From JBCCOW01 sp039025855 (GTDB taxonomy: Bacteria; Planctomycetota; Phycisphaerae; Phycisphaerales; Phycisphaeraceae): a stretch of 64,000 nt of DNA. Made by a program: the position numbers and the translations under genes. Shown piece after piece: positions 49,663 to 58,240 of the stretch. Each line of letters opens with the position of its first letter. Positions within the stretch are counted from its first letter, which is position 1. The notes beneath the pieces are model-generated. The model worked only from the letters and a program-made list of their open reading frames with translations, searched no databases and was not told where the DNA came from. The stretch spans positions 1 to 64,000 of the forward strand of contig JBCCNL010000018.1 of NCBI GenBank assembly GCA_039025855.1, in the 5' to 3' direction.

Positions 49663-52341
49663 ATGCCACGCCGCCTTGTCGCTTTGACGCCTTTCTTAAT
49701 CCTTGTGGTCGCGCTGGTCCTGCCCGCGCTCAACGCCTCGGCCCAAAGCGCTACCACGCCGAAGCAGAGCCCGGCCCCAAACGCCGCCCCCGCTACGCTC
49801 TCGGACCGGGCCTACGCCCAGGAAATCCTCCGCGCCCGCCAACAGATCCTCGCCAAGGACACCGCCGGCGGCATCCTCACCCTGTCCAATGCCATCAAGG
49901 CCCGCCCCGACCTGCCCGACGGCCCGCTGCTCCGCGCCCGCCTGTTCCTCGGCGTCAATAAGCCCGAGCCCGCTCTCAAAGACATCGAGCTCGTCCTCAG
50001 CCAACGCCCCCACTTCCCCCCGGCCGTCTATCTGCAGGCCAACGCTCTGAACAAGCTCGGCCAGCTCCCCGAGGCCCTCCGCGTCATCGACGCCGCCCTG
50101 CTCGCCCACCGGGACAACCCGATGCTCCTCGCGGTCAAGGCCGACCTGTTTGTGGAGCTGGACGATTACGACAATCTGGTCAAGACGCTCGACCGGCTGG
50201 TCGCGGTGGCTCAGGACGACAAGTCCAGGCAGGCCGCCCGCCTCCACGCCGCCAAGGCCTACGCCCGGGCCAAGGCCTTCAGCCGGGCAGACGCCGCGGT
50301 CACCCGTGTCATCGAGAACAACAAGAACCCCAGCCACCGCCTGCTCCGCATCACGATCCGCGAGCAATGGGAAGACGTCTACGGCGCGGTGGATGACATC
50401 GAGTTCCTGCTCAAAGACCAGAAGCTGATGGAGCAGCACGCGCAGATCAAGAGCAACCTGCAGGCCCGCCGGCGAACACTCCGAGATGCCGCCGCCGAGC
50501 AGCGTGGCCCCGTGTTTCTCGCGGCAGTCGGGCTGATGTTCAACCCCGATAGCCGCGCCAAGCGGGACGCCCTCGCCGAGGCCGTGATCGCGATGTGGCA
50601 GGACGCCGACCACCCGCTGCACGAGGAGCTGATCGGCCGGCGGACGATCTACAGCCGGTTTGACGAGCCGACGCTTGCCGAACTGAACAAGCCCAAGGGC
50701 GACGACGTCGAGGACTTCACCCGGGCGATGATGGACGCCAACAGCAGGGGCCTGGCCGACAAGCGTCGGATCGACCGCGACCGGCCGCAGGCCTTGCAGG
50801 TCAAGTACGAGCTGGCCCAGGCCCGCGGCGAGGCGATGCGGGCCGAGGAGACCCGGCACACGACCCCCGAGCAGAAGCTCGACCGCGACCGGGAGCTGGT
50901 GGACCTCTACCCGTTCTCACGGTCCTACGAAGACTTCGGGCTCGCCCATCTTGCCGTCGGTGAATACGACCAGGCCAAGCGCGCCTTCGCGATCTCCGCG
51001 GGTCTCCGGGCTTACGAAGAGTTCGAACGGCCCAGCCTCTCCCACAACAACGGCCTCGGCCGGAAGGGCGGCCCGATCGGCTCTTGCCGACGGCTCTACC
51101 AGACCGCCCAGCGCCTCTCCGTTGGCCAGCCCACCGCCATCGAGAGCCAGCTCGCCAAGGCGTTCGAGGCCGCCCAAGACAGCGACTTCCTCGTCGCCGG
51201 ACTCGCCTACGAGGCCGCCAAACGCCTGGATCAGGTCGGGCGCGAGGGCAGCATCTACACCGAAAACGAGTGGCTCTCGAAGCTCTACTTCCGGTTCCGT
51301 AGCCGATACCTCGACGACATCCTGACCGCCTACGTCGAGGCCGCACTCAAAGCCAAGCAGCGTGGCGACACCGCAGAGCTCGAGCGGTACACCGAACTCA
51401 TCGATAAGGGCGGCAGCTTCGCTCATCCACCCTCGCGCACCTTCATGGCGATGCTCGACCTGGAGAAGGGCGACGCCGAGGCGGCCGAGAAGAACCTCGG
51501 GCACGCCTTCGCCGCCGACCCGCTGTTCACCTGGGCGCACCTGCTCCAGGGCCGGATCGCCGAGAAACAGAGCGACCTCCGCCTCGCCCTGCTGCACTAC
51601 TCCGCCGGCGCTAGACAGGGCCAGCCCACGGGCATGCTCATGGGCTTCGAGCGCCAGGCCGGCTTCGCCCGTGACCGCCTGGAGAACCAGTTCAAGGACA
51701 CCGAACCGTTCCAGATCTACGCCGAGCCGCTCAACGCGATCATCAAAGAGAAGGGCTACAAGGGCAACGCCGGGCTGATCTACGCGACCGCCCGGAAGCT
51801 CCTGCAGTTCGAGCCCAACAACAACGGCGTGCGGCGGGTCATGATCCGTGCCGCCTACCTCAACAAGGACGCGTTCCGGCTCAAGTTCCTCGTCGAGCAC
51901 TTCACCACCACGCCCGAGGTCGAAGCCACGGCCAGCCAGATCGAGTGGGCTTACCGCCTGCTCGGCCTCGTCTACGCCAGCAAGGATAAGGACGACCGCA
52001 GCGCCATCGCCGCGTATGACAAGGCCCTCGCGGCCATGGAAAACAAGGACGCCCTCTCCTACCGCGGGCACGCCTACTTCCGGCTCAAGCAGTACGACCA
52101 GGCGTTTGCCGATGTCGACAAGGCCATCGAGCTCGGCGAAGACTCCTGGTCCGTCTATTCCGTCCGTGCCCAAATCCACGAGATCCGCGGCGACTACGAG
52201 CCCGCCTACCAGGACATCAAGAAGGCCGCCGCCCTCAAGGAACTGCAGCAGGGCAAGGTCGGGCTCGGCGTGAACAACCTCGTCCTCCGCATCAGCCAGA
52301 AACGCCTCGACACCATGTTCCGACGGCCCGCCAAGAACTAA
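49663..52341 (+). CDS. Large exported TPR protein, tandem paralogue A
   Basis: This 892-residue protein has a signal peptide (about residues 1-28, RLVALTPFLILVVALVLPAL then NASAQS). TPR units are clear at both ends: LFLGVNKPEPALKDIELVLS and AVYLQANALNKLGQLPEALR near the N terminus, and AYDKALAAMENKDALSYRGH and AFADVDKAIELGEDSWSVY near the C terminus. The middle (about 290-520) is a less repetitive region that includes DADHPLHEELIGRR. It is followed 66 bp later by a related gene with NPDHPLHTTLVGQR at the matching place, so the two are tandem paralogues. The function is unknown; an envelope scaffold is likely. Confidence 0.75.
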   Translation: MPRRLVALTPFLILVVALVLPALNASAQSATTPKQSPAPNAAPATLSDRAYAQEILRARQQILAKDTAGGILTLSNAIKARPDLPDGPLLRARLFLGVNKPEPALKDIELVLSQRPHFPPAVYLQANALNKLGQLPEALRVIDAALLAHRDNPMLLAVKADLFVELDDYDNLVKTLDRLVAVAQDDKSRQAARLHAAKAYARAKAFSRADAAVTRVIENNKNPSHRLLRITIREQWEDVYGAVDDIEFLLKDQKLMEQHAQIKSNLQARRRTLRDAAAEQRGPVFLAAVGLMFNPDSRAKRDALAEAVIAMWQDADHPLHEELIGRRTIYSRFDEPTLAELNKPKGDDVEDFTRAMMDANSRGLADKRRIDRDRPQALQVKYELAQARGEAMRAEETRHTTPEQKLDRDRELVDLYPFSRSYEDFGLAHLAVGEYDQAKRAFAISAGLRAYEEFERPSLSHNNGLGRKGGPIGSCRRLYQTAQRLSVGQPTAIESQLAKAFEAAQDSDFLVAGLAYEAAKRLDQVGREGSIYTENEWLSKLYFRFRSRYLDDILTAYVEAALKAKQRGDTAELERYTELIDKGGSFAHPPSRTFMAMLDLEKGDAEAAEKNLGHAFAADPLFTWAHLLQGRIAEKQSDLRLALLHYSAGARQGQPTGMLMGFERQAGFARDRLENQFKDTEPFQIYAEPLNAIIKEKGYKGNAGLIYATARKLLQFEPNNNGVRRVMIRAAYLNKDAFRLKFLVEHFTTTPEVEATASQIEWAYRLLGLVYASKDKDDRSAIAAYDKALAAMENKDALSYRGHAYFRLKQYDQAFADVDKAIELGEDSWSVYSVRAQIHEIRGDYEPAYQDIKKAAALKELQQGKVGLGVNNLVLRISQKRLDTMFRRPAKN

Positions 52342-52395
52342 GCCCTCGGGACTAAAATCCGTGCGCCAGCCCTTTGGCCAACGGTGCGCTGCGTT

Positions 52396-52401
52396 TACAC
52401 T
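52396..52401 (+). promoter_or_regulatory. -10-like element TACACT with TTGGCC at -35
   Basis: TACACT lies 6 nt before the GTG at 52408. TTGGCC lies 16 nt further upstream (52374-52379). Confidence 0.55.
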
Positions 52402-52407
52402 CGGTGC

Positions 52408-54900
52408 GTGCGTCATCGGACCTTCCTGGCCTTGTTGGGTTCGTTATTTCTGGTGTGCCCAGCAATGGTCACGGCCCAGCCCCCCACCGTGCCGGCGTCA
52501 CCCTCGGCCGCCGAGCTCGACGCCCAGCTCCGGGCCAACAACGACGCCCTCGCCGCCTCGCCCAACGACGCCCGGCTCCTGGCCCAGCGGGTCCGGCTGA
52601 TGCAAGCAGCGGGCCGAACCGCCGGCATGGCCGACGTCGCCGACCGTTTGCTCGCGCTGATCCCCGAGAGCGATCAGCGGCAGCAGGCCCGGCTGTTCAC
52701 CGCCGAAGCGTACTTCCGTACCCAGCAGTTCCAGCGGGCCAACGCCGCGCTGACGCATTACCTCAACCGAAAGGACGAGGCGGGTGTCCGCGTCTTCCGC
52801 GCGACCGTCCGTGCCGCGTGGGGCGACTACGACGGGGAGCTGGCCGACCTCGACACGCTGCTCGCCGACGAGGCGTGGGTGGCCCGCAATGCCGACGTGG
52901 TTCAGATGATCCGTGCCCGCCGGCCACGCGTTATCGAAGAGCTCCTGCCGCAGCGGACGGGTCCGGTCTACCCGCTGGTGCTCGCTCTGCGTGCAGCCCC
53001 CGAAGACGAGGCCCGACGCGACGCGGTGGCCGCCGCCGTCATCGACCTCTGGAACAACCCCGACCACCCGCTTCACACGACGCTCGTTGGCCAACGCAAG
53101 GTCCACGCGCTGTTTCCCGAACGCACGCTCGAAGAGCTCGACGCGCCGCCCAAGTCGGTCCTTCAACAGCGGATGGACGCGACGCTTGGTATCGGTGACG
53201 CCCGGCCTTTTCGGAGGGCCAAGGAGGCGATGGAGATCACGCTGCCCGAAGCACAGGCCGCCGCGAGGGACAAGGCTGACGCGTACGACAAGAGGGACCG
53301 CCGCAGCCTCGAGGTCTTCCTCATCCGTAACCCCAACATCCGCTTCAAGCTGGCCCGCGAGGTCAGCGTCGCTCAGAGCGCGATCTTTCCGCTAAGCCGG
53401 TCCTACTACCGCTGGGGACGGGAAACCCTCTGGGACGCGCTGCGTCAACGCGTCGAGCCGACGGACGCCGTCTACACCACCGCCAAAAGACGCCTCGCCA
53501 TCGCCGCGGCGCTCGACGCCGCCGACGCATACGAAACCCCCGGTTCTCCGTTGCAGCGCCGAGCCGAAACGCTGCCCAGCCGAGCCCGGGAGGCGTACTG
53601 GCTCTCGGCCTTCATCGACCGCTGGTCGGTCGGCAGCCCGGGCGTCTTCGAGGCCGAAGCGGTTTTCGCCTGGGCCTCCGCTTTCGATCACGAGAACTCT
53701 TTCCGCTTGGAGGAAGACTTGGTTGCTGCTCGGCTGCGCGCCCTTGCCGCCCAGCGCGCCGGACTCGATCTTCCCCTCGGCGAGATCAACCTCATCACCG
53801 AGCTCTACGACGTCCACCGCAAAGCTGTCTACCAGAGCAGACAGATCCGAGAAGGCCTGATCGCGATGCGTGGCGTCCTGGAGAAGCGGCCCCCAGATTT
53901 CGAAACCGCCGAGCACTACCTCGAGATGCTCCGATCCCTGGCCCCGGAAGGGCTGGCCGAGCTCGATGTCGCGGCGGCTGAGCTCGCCGGCGCCAAGGGT
54001 GACTCCGCCACCCGTGACCGTCTGCTCGACGAGGCCCTGTCCAAGAAGCCTGATCTCGCGCGGGCCCTCGAGCTCCGGGCCGATCTCCTCCACGGTGCGG
54101 GGCAGAAGCACGATGCCCTCCATCACCTCTGGGCGGCCGCGCCCGTGCCGTACAGCCGAAGCGATCTCTACCCTGCCGTCGACGGGCGGATCGATGCGAT
54201 CCACCAGCGGGCGATCCGGCTTGAACGCTCTCTCGGTCTGGACCGCGACGGCAAGCACTACCTCAGCACCTTCAACCGATTGGTCCAAGAACGGGATCGC
54301 GCCAACGCTGCCCTGCTCTACGGCCTCGGCATACGTCTCTACACCAAGCGCTGGATCAAGCAAGACGACACGGCTCTAAACAACCTGCTGGTCTTCGCCG
54401 AGCAGTTGGGCAGCCAGAGGGCTGGCACCACACTCATCAATCGGGTGATCCCGAAAGACAAGAAGCAGTATCAGGCCAGGGCACATCGGCTGGTTGCGGT
54501 CAGCCTCTTGCGCTCCCGCCTGGACGTCGACGACCCCGAACGCGATCGGCTTCCGCGTTCCTATTTCAAGCGGGCTACCGAGTTCGACCCCGACTTCGTG
54601 CCCGGCTTCTCAGGCCTCGCTTACGTTGCCGAACGGATGGGCCGCCCCAACGAAGCCACGGTTGCCGTGAACCGGGCCATCGAGCTTGGCTCCAAGCACT
54701 ACGTCGACTTCCTCATACGCGCCCGTTTGCTGGCCAACGCCGAGCGCCCCGTCGAGGCCCGACGCGATTTGGACGAAGCCCGGCGGCTGTACGCTGAGAA
54801 CTATCCCGGCCAAGACGAGCCTCACGCCATCACGCGGGTCGGTCGGGCGATCGATCGTCTCGAGGCGAAGCTCAAGGACCAACCCGCGAGCGAGCCGTAG
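52408..54900 (+). CDS. Large exported TPR protein, tandem paralogue B
   Basis: This 830-residue protein starts (GTG 52408) with a typical signal peptide, MRHRTFLALLGSLFLVCPAM then VTAQ. An upstream GTG at 52384 would add eight residues and break the 6-nt spacing to TACACT. The order of parts matches paralogue A: N-terminal TPRs (ARLFTAEAYFRTQQFQRANA), the DHPLH segment, a long divergent middle (PLSRSYYRWGRETLWDALRQ), helical repeats, and C-terminal TPRs (ATVAVNRAIELGSKHYVDFL). The sequences are far apart except at these landmarks, so the duplication is old. No catalytic motif is seen. Confidence 0.73.
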   Translation: MRHRTFLALLGSLFLVCPAMVTAQPPTVPASPSAAELDAQLRANNDALAASPNDARLLAQRVRLMQAAGRTAGMADVADRLLALIPESDQRQQARLFTAEAYFRTQQFQRANAALTHYLNRKDEAGVRVFRATVRAAWGDYDGELADLDTLLADEAWVARNADVVQMIRARRPRVIEELLPQRTGPVYPLVLALRAAPEDEARRDAVAAAVIDLWNNPDHPLHTTLVGQRKVHALFPERTLEELDAPPKSVLQQRMDATLGIGDARPFRRAKEAMEITLPEAQAAARDKADAYDKRDRRSLEVFLIRNPNIRFKLAREVSVAQSAIFPLSRSYYRWGRETLWDALRQRVEPTDAVYTTAKRRLAIAAALDAADAYETPGSPLQRRAETLPSRAREAYWLSAFIDRWSVGSPGVFEAEAVFAWASAFDHENSFRLEEDLVAARLRALAAQRAGLDLPLGEINLITELYDVHRKAVYQSRQIREGLIAMRGVLEKRPPDFETAEHYLEMLRSLAPEGLAELDVAAAELAGAKGDSATRDRLLDEALSKKPDLARALELRADLLHGAGQKHDALHHLWAAAPVPYSRSDLYPAVDGRIDAIHQRAIRLERSLGLDRDGKHYLSTFNRLVQERDRANAALLYGLGIRLYTKRWIKQDDTALNNLLVFAEQLGSQRAGTTLINRVIPKDKKQYQARAHRLVAVSLLRSRLDVDDPERDRLPRSYFKRATEFDPDFVPGFSGLAYVAERMGRPNEATVAVNRAIELGSKHYVDFLIRARLLANAERPVEARRDLDEARRLYAENYPGQDEPHAITRVGRAIDRLEAKLKDQPASEP

Positions 54901-54913
54901 CGCTTGAGCGTTT

Positions 54914-56236
54914 TTAGGCCGCGCAATCCCCGGCCACGCGCAGCCGACGGTGAGCCTTGAACCGGGCCCGCCGCGCCTGCGTCTCCTCTTCGCTATACAG
55001 CTCGGCAACCAGCCCGTGGAAACCCCTGATCAGTTCGTCGGGCGACATCGGGTCGGGCAGAAAGTTCAGGTCGAACAGCGTGCAGCGCTCCCACTGCCCG
55101 TCGTGCGTGAGCCGGCCCGCCGCCTTGAGCCGGTCATAGAACGGCGTGCCGGGGAACGGCGTGGGCAGCGTGACCTGTACGTCGAACAGCCCGTAGTCCC
55201 GCGTGGTCCGCAGGACCGCGTCGAAGATGTCGGGGGTGTGCCCGTCGAGCCCGACCACGAAACAGCCGTTGACGCGGATGCCGAACGACTGGATACGACG
55301 GACCGCGGCGGCGTAGCCGTCGAGCTGCTGGAGCTTCCAGTTGCCCCGCAGCTCGATGCCGTCCAGCCCCGTCGCGTTGGGGCTTTCCAGGCCGATCAGC
55401 ACCTGCACACACCCCGCGTCGGCCATCAGACCCAGCAGCTCCTCGTCCTGCGCCACCGAGATGTCCGTCTCGGTGAACCAACGCACGGGCCGCTTGGCCA
55501 GCTCGGGCAATAAGCGTTTCCAGTAGCCCCGGGCCGCGAAGCTGTTGTCGTCGGCAAACTCGAGGAACGGCCGGGGCCACCGTTCAATCACCGCATCGAT
55601 CTCCGCCAGCACCCGCTCGACCGGTTTGGTCTTGTACCGCGGCGTCAGCCGGATCGACGACGCGCAGAAGTCGCACCGCCACGGGCAGCCCCGCGTCGCC
55701 TGCACCGTGATCCGGTTGTAGCGCTCCAGGTCCAGCAGGTCGAAGCGCGGCATCGGGGAATGGGCGAAATCAAATTCCCGTCCCCTTGCGTCGTACCGCG
55801 CCTTGAGGCACCCCGCCTCGGCGTCCCGAAGCACGTCGGGCCAGACCGGCTCGCCCTCGCCGACCACCACGGCGTCGGCGTGTGCCGCCGCTTCGTCCGG
55901 CATCACCGTGGCGTGCAGCCCGCCGATGACCACGGCGCTGCCGAGCGCCCGGAAGCGGTCCGCCAACGCGTAGGCCTCTGGGGCCTGGGCCGTGAACGTC
56001 GAGAGCGCTACGAGATCAAACCCGCTCGGCAGGTCGTCGCCGTCGAGCTGGTCGGCCTCCCGGTACACCACGGCGTGCCGGTCCGGCGTCATGCCCGCCA
56101 GCGTCAGCAGCCCCAGGCTCGGTAGCGATGCGATCACCTTCGACCGCTCCACAAACCCCGGCAGGGTCAGCCCCAACTGCATGAGTTCTTCGTCACACAC
56201 CCGCACGCCGCTCAACGCCACCAACAGGATCCACAT
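54914..56236 (-). CDS. B12-binding-domain radical SAM protein
   Basis: This 440-residue protein has an N-terminal cobalamin-binding-like Rossmann domain (about residues 1-140; VVIGGLHATVMPDEAAAHAD and VVVGEGEPVWP) and a radical-SAM barrel (about 170-400) with the cluster motif RGCPWRCDFCASS (Cys at three-residue and two-residue spacing). It then shows PFLEFADDNSFAARGYWKRL and IGLESPNATGLDGI. A canonical DxHxxG cobalamin motif is not seen, so B12 binding is uncertain. These proteins methylate or rearrange lipids, hopanoids or natural products. It follows a small membrane protein gene 15 bp upstream in the same operon. Confidence 0.85.
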   Translation of the reverse strand: MWILLVALSGVRVCDEELMQLGLTLPGFVERSKVIASLPSLGLLTLAGMTPDRHAVVYREADQLDGDDLPSGFDLVALSTFTAQAPEAYALADRFRALGSAVVIGGLHATVMPDEAAAHADAVVVGEGEPVWPDVLRDAEAGCLKARYDARGREFDFAHSPMPRFDLLDLERYNRITVQATRGCPWRCDFCASSIRLTPRYKTKPVERVLAEIDAVIERWPRPFLEFADDNSFAARGYWKRLLPELAKRPVRWFTETDISVAQDEELLGLMADAGCVQVLIGLESPNATGLDGIELRGNWKLQQLDGYAAAVRRIQSFGIRVNGCFVVGLDGHTPDIFDAVLRTTRDYGLFDVQVTLPTPFPGTPFYDRLKAAGRLTHDGQWERCTLFDLNFLPDPMSPDELIRGFHGLVAELYSEEETQARRARFKAHRRLRVAGDCAA

Positions 56237-56251
56237 CGAAAGCTCCTTGGG

Positions 56252-56650
56252 TTAGAGGGACGCCAGGCACGCGGCCCCGGAAAGCCACGCGGCCAGCAGC
56301 ACCGCGCCTAGCAGACTGAGCACCGGCATGAAGAACAGGTGTCGGAACGGTTTCCGCCACGCGGCGAGGAAGCAGACGCTGGGCATCGCGACCGCCCCGA
56401 CGATGAAGCCGAGGGTGGCCATGACGGCGAGCCGGCTGTCGAGCCCGAGGCTGAGCGCGGTGGTGCCCCAGGCGAGGCAGAGCAGCCCGGTCCCGAAGAA
56501 CGCGATGTGCCCGAGCCGGGCGAGCCGGCGTCGCCAACTGCCGTAGCCGCCCATGTGGTCGGCCTTGTGGAAGCCGAGCCCGAGGACGGCACCCGAGACG
56601 ACACCGAGCGTCATCCAGACCCAGGCAAACGCGAACAGCAGAGCGAGCAT
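56252..56650 (-). CDS. Small four-helix membrane protein, operon partner of the radical SAM gene
   Basis: This 132-residue protein is almost all hydrophobic, with about four helices (LLFAFAWVWMTLGVVSGAVL; HIAFFGTGLLCLAWGTTALS; AVMATLGFIVGAVAMPSVCF; LFFMPVLSLLGAVLLAAWLS) and a His/Gly-rich cytoplasmic loop (FHKADHMGGYGSWRRR). Similar small proteins are known only as hypothetical membrane proteins. The ATG at 56650 has AAAGGG 8 nt upstream, and a TTG at 56656 is the alternative. A perfect 16-bp palindrome lies 16 bp further upstream. The radical SAM gene follows after 15 bp, so they share a promoter. Confidence 0.7.
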   Translation of the reverse strand: MLALLFAFAWVWMTLGVVSGAVLGLGFHKADHMGGYGSWRRRLARLGHIAFFGTGLLCLAWGTTALSLGLDSRLAVMATLGFIVGAVAMPSVCFLAAWRKPFRHLFFMPVLSLLGAVLLAAWLSGAACLASL

Positions 56651-56665
56651 CGGCAAACCCTTTAA

Positions 56666-56681
56666 GTAAGTTTAAACTTAC
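56666..56681. promoter_or_regulatory. Perfect 16-bp palindrome, likely operator
   Basis: GTAAGTTTAAACTTAC is a perfect palindrome in an AT-rich island, followed at 56690-56695 by a further ACTTAC half-site. It sits just upstream of the membrane-protein/radical SAM operon and looks like a TetR-type or similar dimer-binding site overlapping the promoter. Confidence 0.65.
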
Positions 56682-56836
56682 AATAACAACTTACAGATTC
56701 TCAGATCGGCGTCAAGCCTTTCTTGGCGGGCCGCGGAAACTACGCAGTCGGTGGGATCGATTGGCCTGCATTGGGTCCCACCCTCGGGCGGGCGCGGCCA
56801 GGCAAGAGCTCGGTCGAGGCTTGAGTCGGTTGGTGT

Positions 56837-58132
56837 TTACCGGGCGGTGTATCGACGCCGCGTGAGGACTGTCGTGCAGAGGATGCTGAGCACGAGGGCT
56901 GAGGCAGGCTCTGGGATGGTGACGAGGAAGACACCGATATTCGGGTCTTCGAAGGTCCCGGTAGCTGCGCTGAAGACGATCCGATCACCGGAGAGCCCAC
57001 GGGGGTCGACGAGGATGTCCAGTACGGTCTCGCCATCGATCAGGTCGCCGGTCTGGAGCAGGACCTGCAGGCCGTTGATCTCGTCCCAAAGCACCAGGAA
57101 TTCGTTTTCGTCGTCAAAGGCCGTGAACACGACTCGGCCGTCATCGATCGCCAGCCCTGGGGTGAAGGCGGGGTTGCTCATCCCGCCGATGCCGACCAGA
57201 TCGCCTACTTGTCCGGGCAAGGTGGTATCGGCGTCAGCGATCTCGATGAGGGTTCCATCGATGGAGACGAAGAGTGAATCATCGGACTCCCCAAACTCAA
57301 GCCCGAGGAACGCGACATCGCCGTCCGCCGTGACCGGCACGGAGAGTGATACGAACTCTGGACCGCTGTCACCGGGCGGCAAAAACCCGGTGGTGGCAAT
57401 CTGTTCCAGGGCACCCTCGGGTGTGCGGAGGACGATGGCTTCGGAGGAGAACTCGCCGATCGCGTTGAATACTACGAAGCCGGCGTCCGCGGAGCCAAGG
57501 GAGATGGCGGTCTGGGCGAGGGGCTCGCCGTCGAGGCCCAGGACGGTGGTGGCGCTCGTGATCAGTTCGGTCTGCGTAAACGGTGTGGTGAGGTCCGCAG
57601 AGATGATGCGGGTTGTGCCGGCATCCAGATCGTTGACGCCAAAGACTGCCTGGTTGCCATCGACGCTAAAGATGATGCCGACCGAGAGACCACCGCCCTG
57701 TTCAGAGAAGGCTTGAAATGCTTCGCCCGGGCCCGTCGAGCCGAAGTATCCGCTGACGCGTTCGCCGACCAGCGGGTTGGTGATCCCGAATCCCACAAAG
57801 CGTGGGCCCTCGACCTGCCCGGCGATGGTGCCGGCGATGGGTTCATCGGTGCCGGGGACTGTGTCCCCGATACTCAGGACCGGTTCGAGTTGGCCGGTCG
57901 TGATGTCGCCTCGGATGTAGGTGTCGTCGCCGGGACCTATGGCCTGGAACGAAAAGAAATCGCCGTCGATCCTTGGGTCAAAGAGAGTAGACGGTGTGAA
58001 GTCGATTACGTCGGCCAAGTCCGGGTCCTGGATCGTGACCAGGGTCTCGATGGTCTGTCCCAGAGCCGTATGGACGCCGGACAGGCTTGCGACAAGGCCG
58101 AAGACCCCGATCCACGGAAATCTCTGATGCAT
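56837..58132 (-). CDS. Exported beta-rich protein with PEP-CTERM tail
   Basis: This 431-residue protein starts with a signal peptide (MHQRFPWIGVFGLVASLSGV, ending HTALGQ) and ends IPEPASALVLSILCTTVLTR, then RRYTAR: the classic PEP motif, hydrophobic helix and basic end of exosortase substrates. The mature part has repeated beta-strand units with Gly-Asp-rich turns and phrases such as GLDGEPLAQTAISLGSADAG, probably a beta-propeller or beta-repeat surface domain. The function is unknown. The ATG at 58132 was chosen for the signal peptide; the GTG at 58144 is the alternative. A strong promoter lies just upstream. Confidence 0.8.
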   Translation of the reverse strand: MHQRFPWIGVFGLVASLSGVHTALGQTIETLVTIQDPDLADVIDFTPSTLFDPRIDGDFFSFQAIGPGDDTYIRGDITTGQLEPVLSIGDTVPGTDEPIAGTIAGQVEGPRFVGFGITNPLVGERVSGYFGSTGPGEAFQAFSEQGGGLSVGIIFSVDGNQAVFGVNDLDAGTTRIISADLTTPFTQTELITSATTVLGLDGEPLAQTAISLGSADAGFVVFNAIGEFSSEAIVLRTPEGALEQIATTGFLPPGDSGPEFVSLSVPVTADGDVAFLGLEFGESDDSLFVSIDGTLIEIADADTTLPGQVGDLVGIGGMSNPAFTPGLAIDDGRVVFTAFDDENEFLVLWDEINGLQVLLQTGDLIDGETVLDILVDPRGLSGDRIVFSAATGTFEDPNIGVFLVTIPEPASALVLSILCTTVLTRRRYTAR

Positions 58133-58175
58133 CTGTATACTCACTCTTACTCACAGGCTTTTAGGCAGCAAAGGC

Positions 58176-58204
58176 TGTATACAGGCTAGGAGGCGTTGAG
58201 GCAA
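58176..58204 (-). promoter_or_regulatory. Sigma70-type promoter TTGCCT-17-TATACA
   Basis: On the minus strand TTGCCT (58199-58204) and TATACA (58176-58181) are 17 nt apart. It drives the PEP-CTERM protein gene with a leader of about 35 nt. Confidence 0.65.
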
Positions 58205-58240
58205 GACTTGATTGCGGAGACCTTGGTTGTGAGTGACTGA

